This document shows positions 62,000-64,000 of a stretch of DNA of 64,000 bases, piece by piece; within the stretch, counting starts at the first letter, position 1, and each line of letters begins with the position of its first letter. The translations under genes were made by a program, and so were the position numbers. The stretch comes from Aeromicrobium choanae (GTDB lineage: Bacteria > Actinomycetota > Actinomycetes > Propionibacteriales > Nocardioidaceae), in NCBI RefSeq assembly GCF_900167475.1, contig NZ_LT796768.1:682001-746000 (forward strand), written 5' to 3'. The notes beneath the pieces were generated by a model. That model saw nothing but the letters and a program-made list of their open reading frames with translations. It was not told the DNA's origin and did not search any database.

Positions 62000-62076
62000 C
62001 GGGATGTGGCGCAGCTTGGTAGCGCACCTGCTTTGGGAGCAGGGGGCCGCAGGTTCAAATCCTGTCATCCCGACCA
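62000..62076 (+). tRNA. tRNA-Pro (anticodon UGG)
   Basis: The acceptor stem CGGGATG pairs with CATCCCG; the anticodon arm CCTGC-TTTGGGA-GCAGG has TGG at the anticodon positions, for proline. The T arm CAGGTTCAAATCCTG is regular and the 3' CCA is encoded. A TACACT -10-like box lies at 61982-61987. Confidence 0.97.
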
Positions 62077-62131
62077 GGTCCCGAACGGGACGAGCCCGGC
62101 CGATCTCGGTGCGGGCACCTAGGCTGTCTGC

Positions 62132-62572
62132 ATGACGACCGACGCGGTGACCGGACGGGTCGTCCACGCCCGCGTGGTCGACGAGCCGCTCGACGTGGCC
62201 GAGCACCTGGCCGCCGTCACCGGACCCGCGACCGGCGCCACCGACGTGTTCGTCGGCACCATCCGCGACCACGACCCCGACGTCGCCGGCGCCGTGGCGC
62301 GCCTCGAGTACGAGGCGCACCCTGACGCCGAGGGCATGCTGGCCGCGCTGGCCGGCAAGGTCGCGCTGAACACCGGCGCCACCGTCGCCGTCTCGCACCG
62401 GCACGGCTCGCTCGGCGTCGGCGACGTCGCCGTGGTGATCGCCAGCGCCGCCCCCCACCGCCGGGAGGCCCTCGAGTCCACCCGCGCGCTGATCGAGCTG
62501 ATCAAGACCGAGGTCCCGATCTGGAAGCGTCAGACCGACACCGAGGGCCGGTCGGACTGGGTCGGCCTGTGA
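62132..62572 (+). CDS. moaE: molybdopterin synthase catalytic subunit MoaE
   Basis: A 146-residue protein. TDVFVGTIRDHDPDVAGAVA, LEYEAHPDAEGMLAALAGKV, AVSHRHGSLGVGDVAVVIA and the catalytic lysine region ELIKTEVPIWKRQT match MoaE. With MoaD it inserts sulfur into precursor Z to make molybdopterin. The ATG follows a TAGGCT -10 box by 6 nt. The stop overlaps the moaA start as GTGA. Confidence 0.96.
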   Translation: MTTDAVTGRVVHARVVDEPLDVAEHLAAVTGPATGATDVFVGTIRDHDPDVAGAVARLEYEAHPDAEGMLAALAGKVALNTGATVAVSHRHGSLGVGDVAVVIASAAPHRREALESTRALIELIKTEVPIWKRQTDTEGRSDWVGL

Positions 62573-63546
62573 CCCTCGTCGACGGCTTCGGCCGCGTGCA
62601 CCGCGACCTGCGGATCTCCCTCACCGACAAGTGCTCGCTGCGCTGCACCTACTGCATGCCCGCCGAGGGCGTCCCGTGGATCGAGCGCGACAGCATCCTC
62701 ACGACCGACGAGCTGGAGCGGATCGCGCGCGTGTGCGTCGATCTCGGGGTCACGAGCATCCGGCTGACCGGCGGCGAGCCGCTCGTGCGCAAGGACGCCG
62801 TCGAGGTCGTCCGCCGTCTCGCCGCGCTCGGTCCCGAGGTCTCGATGACCACCAACGGCCTGCGCCTCGCCGAGCTCGCCCAGCCCCTGCGCGAGGCCGG
62901 GCTGGCGCGGCTCAACATCTCGATCGACACCCTCGACCGCGAGCGGTTCGCCCAGCTCACCCGCCGCGACCGGCTGGACGACGTGCTGGCGGGCATCGAG
63001 GCGGCGCGCGTCGCCGGATTCACGCCACTCAAGCTCAACGCCGTCGCGATGCGCGGCGTGAACGAGGACGAGCTGGTCGACCTGGTGGAGTTCGCCGTGG
63101 GCCAGGGTGCGCAGCTGCGGTTCATCGAGCAGATGCCGCTCGACGCGGGTCACACGTGGGACCGCGCCGCGATGCTCACCGGCGACGAGATCCTCGAGCG
63201 GCTGCGCACGCGCTTCCGGCTGGAGCCGATCCCCGGCCGGGGCTCCTCCCCCGCCGACACGTGGACGCTCGACGGCGGCCCCGGCTCGGTCGGCGTCATC
63301 GCCTCGGTCACGGCGCCGTTCTGCGCCGCCTGCGACCGGATCCGGATCACCGCCGACGGGCACGTGCGCAACTGCCTCTTCGCGCGTGACGAGTCAGACC
63401 TCGTGCCGGTCCTGCGCGGCGGCGGCAGCGACGAGGACCTGGTGCGGATCATCAGCGGCTCGATCGCCGCCAAGCGCGCAGGCCACGGGATCGACTCCCC
63501 CACCTTCGTGCAGCCCGACCGCCCCATGAGCGCCATCGGCGGCTGA
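62569..63546 (+). CDS. moaA: GTP 3',8-cyclase MoaA
   Basis: A 325-residue radical-SAM enzyme. The N-terminal cluster cysteines are Cys22, Cys26 and Cys29 (TDKCSLRCTYCMPA); the second cluster is in APFCAACDRIRITADGHVRN with CLF. LTGGEPLVRKDAVEVVRR and STDTL-like IDTLDRERFAQL are present. The C-terminus ends SAIGG, the conserved double Gly needed for cyclisation. It starts the pathway from GTP. It is coupled to moaE; moaC is not in this window. Confidence 0.97.
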   Translation: MTLVDGFGRVHRDLRISLTDKCSLRCTYCMPAEGVPWIERDSILTTDELERIARVCVDLGVTSIRLTGGEPLVRKDAVEVVRRLAALGPEVSMTTNGLRLAELAQPLREAGLARLNISIDTLDRERFAQLTRRDRLDDVLAGIEAARVAGFTPLKLNAVAMRGVNEDELVDLVEFAVGQGAQLRFIEQMPLDAGHTWDRAAMLTGDEILERLRTRFRLEPIPGRGSSPADTWTLDGGPGSVGVIASVTAPFCAACDRIRITADGHVRNCLFARDESDLVPVLRGGGSDEDLVRIISGSIAAKRAGHGIDSPTFVQPDRPMSAIGG

Positions 63547-63556
63547 GCCGCGCGGG

Positions 63557-63799
63557 TCAGCCGCCGGCGTAGGGCGGCAGCACGTCGACGGGGCCGCCGG
63601 CCGGGACGGGCGCCGACCGGTCGGTCGTGCGGGTGCCGTCCACCAGGACCGAGCAGCGCGTCAGCACCGGCCCGAGGTCCTCGAACCTCGCGGTCAACGC
63701 GTCCAGGACGTCGCCGACCGTGGCGGCCTCGACCGTCGTCTCGGACGTGCCCGCCGCCTCACGGGCGGCGGCGAAGAGTCGCACTCGCACGGGCTGCAT
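63557..63799 (-). CDS. moaD: MoaD/ThiS-family sulfur-carrier protein
   Basis: An 80-residue ubiquitin-fold protein (MQPVRVRLFAAAREAAGTSE) ending in PPYAGG, the C-terminal Gly-Gly that becomes a thiocarboxylate. With MoaE it forms molybdopterin synthase. It is transcribed toward moaA on the other strand. A TAGTTT box ends 6 nt before the ATG. Confidence 0.93.
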   Translation of the reverse strand: MQPVRVRLFAAAREAAGTSETTVEAATVGDVLDALTARFEDLGPVLTRCSVLVDGTRTTDRSAPVPAGGPVDVLPPYAGG

Positions 63800-63860
63800 G
63801 CAGCCAAACTATCGTCCACGCGGTCTGGCCACGATCCGACGAACGGGTAGCGTCGACCCG

Positions 63861-64000
63861 GTGGACCCCTCCAGCCTTCCCGAGCTCCTCGCCGCGCGCG
63901 TGCGCGGCCGCGCTCCGGCCTGCGGAGGCACCCGCGTCATCGCGATCGACGGTCGCAGCGGATCGGGCAAGACGGCGCTCGCGCTGGACCTCGCCGACCA
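63861..64000 (+). CDS. P-loop kinase-like (uridine-kinase-like) protein, 5' part only
   Basis: The first 46 codons are in the window: VDPSSLPELLAARVRGRAPA, CGGTRVIAIDGRSGSGKTAL. The Walker A is GRSGSGKT at 31-38, of the type found in uridine kinase and pantothenate kinase relatives. It runs off the right edge. A TAGCGT -10 box ends 7 nt before the GTG start. Confidence 0.8.
   Translation, partial: MDPSSLPELLAARVRGRAPACGGTRVIAIDGRSGSGKTALALDLAD

Overview
The window is high-GC, gene-dense chromosomal DNA of an actinomycete, most likely a member of the Nocardioidaceae (Aeromicrobium/Nocardioides type; inferred from gene content, not tested by database search). Pointers are two ClpP subunits ahead of clpX, a MhuD-type monooxygenase, DUF3052/DUF4233/DUF4245/DUF6542 proteins typical of Actinobacteria, an LpqY-SugABC-like sugar importer, frequent GTG starts, and many genes whose start codon lies 6-8 nt after a TANNNT -10 box (leaderless mRNAs). 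No rRNA, CRISPR array, intact insertion sequence, prophage or replication origin was seen; there is one tRNA (Pro, UGG).

Layout. 1-9.8 kb: small metabolic and stress genes (VOC protein, BASS transporter, kinase-like protein, YibE/F, ATP-grasp enzyme, a DUF4287/HhH/YchJ-like cluster, YnfA), a divergent TetR/carotenoid-oxygenase pair with twin operators, and a frameshifted flavin reductase. 9.8-10.8 kb: the only long stretch without an intact gene. It is a graveyard with a strong hairpin, a membrane-protein pseudogene with two in-frame TGA codons, and a decayed second copy of the 3' end of ychF. 10.8-13.1 kb: a CYTH-type protein facing a fused CYTH-like/Ppx-GppA protein, a candidate polyphosphate or triphosphate module. 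13-17.6 kb: two ABC-F ATPases and intact ychF. 17.7-31 kb: secreted lipase, small-molecule methyltransferase, MhuD-like protein, rmuC, gamma-glutamyltransferase, ispH, xseAB, glpX, fumC. 31-35 kb: an 86-bp palindromic repeat, DUF2079 and CotH-like proteins, a BKACE-like enzyme, ndk. 35.3-41.3 kb: GH13 glucosidase and a sugar ABC importer, probably for trehalose or another alpha-glucoside. 41.3-47.8 kb: ParB-like protein, phosphoesterase, DUF4233-folC, MMPL exporter, a NUDIX-GNAT fusion. 48-62 kb: FAD oxidase, valS, DeoR regulator, saccharopine-dehydrogenase-like reductase, clpX/clpP2/clpP1, two SRPBCC proteins, an esterase, a second LIP lipase, trigger factor, tRNA-Pro. 62-64 kb: moaE-moaA and divergent moaD, then the start of a P-loop kinase-like gene.

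How it fits together. The window holds parts of central housekeeping: protein quality control (tig, clpP1P2X), isoprenoid precursors (ispH), gluconeogenesis and TCA cycle (glpX, fumC), folate (folC), nucleotides (ndk), molybdopterin (moaA/D/E), DNA repair (xseAB, rmuC). Over this lies an apparent cAMP-receptor-type regulon: six intergenic sites match TGTGA-N6-TCACA with at most one mismatch, in front of the sugar importer, both lipases, the BASS transporter, a phosphoesterase and an SRPBCC pair. It suggests joint control of carbon and lipid uptake.

Most notable for follow-up: the CYTH-Ppx fusion with altered catalytic motif, the CRP-like regulon, the prevalence of leaderless promoters, and the 9.8-10.8 kb decay zone.
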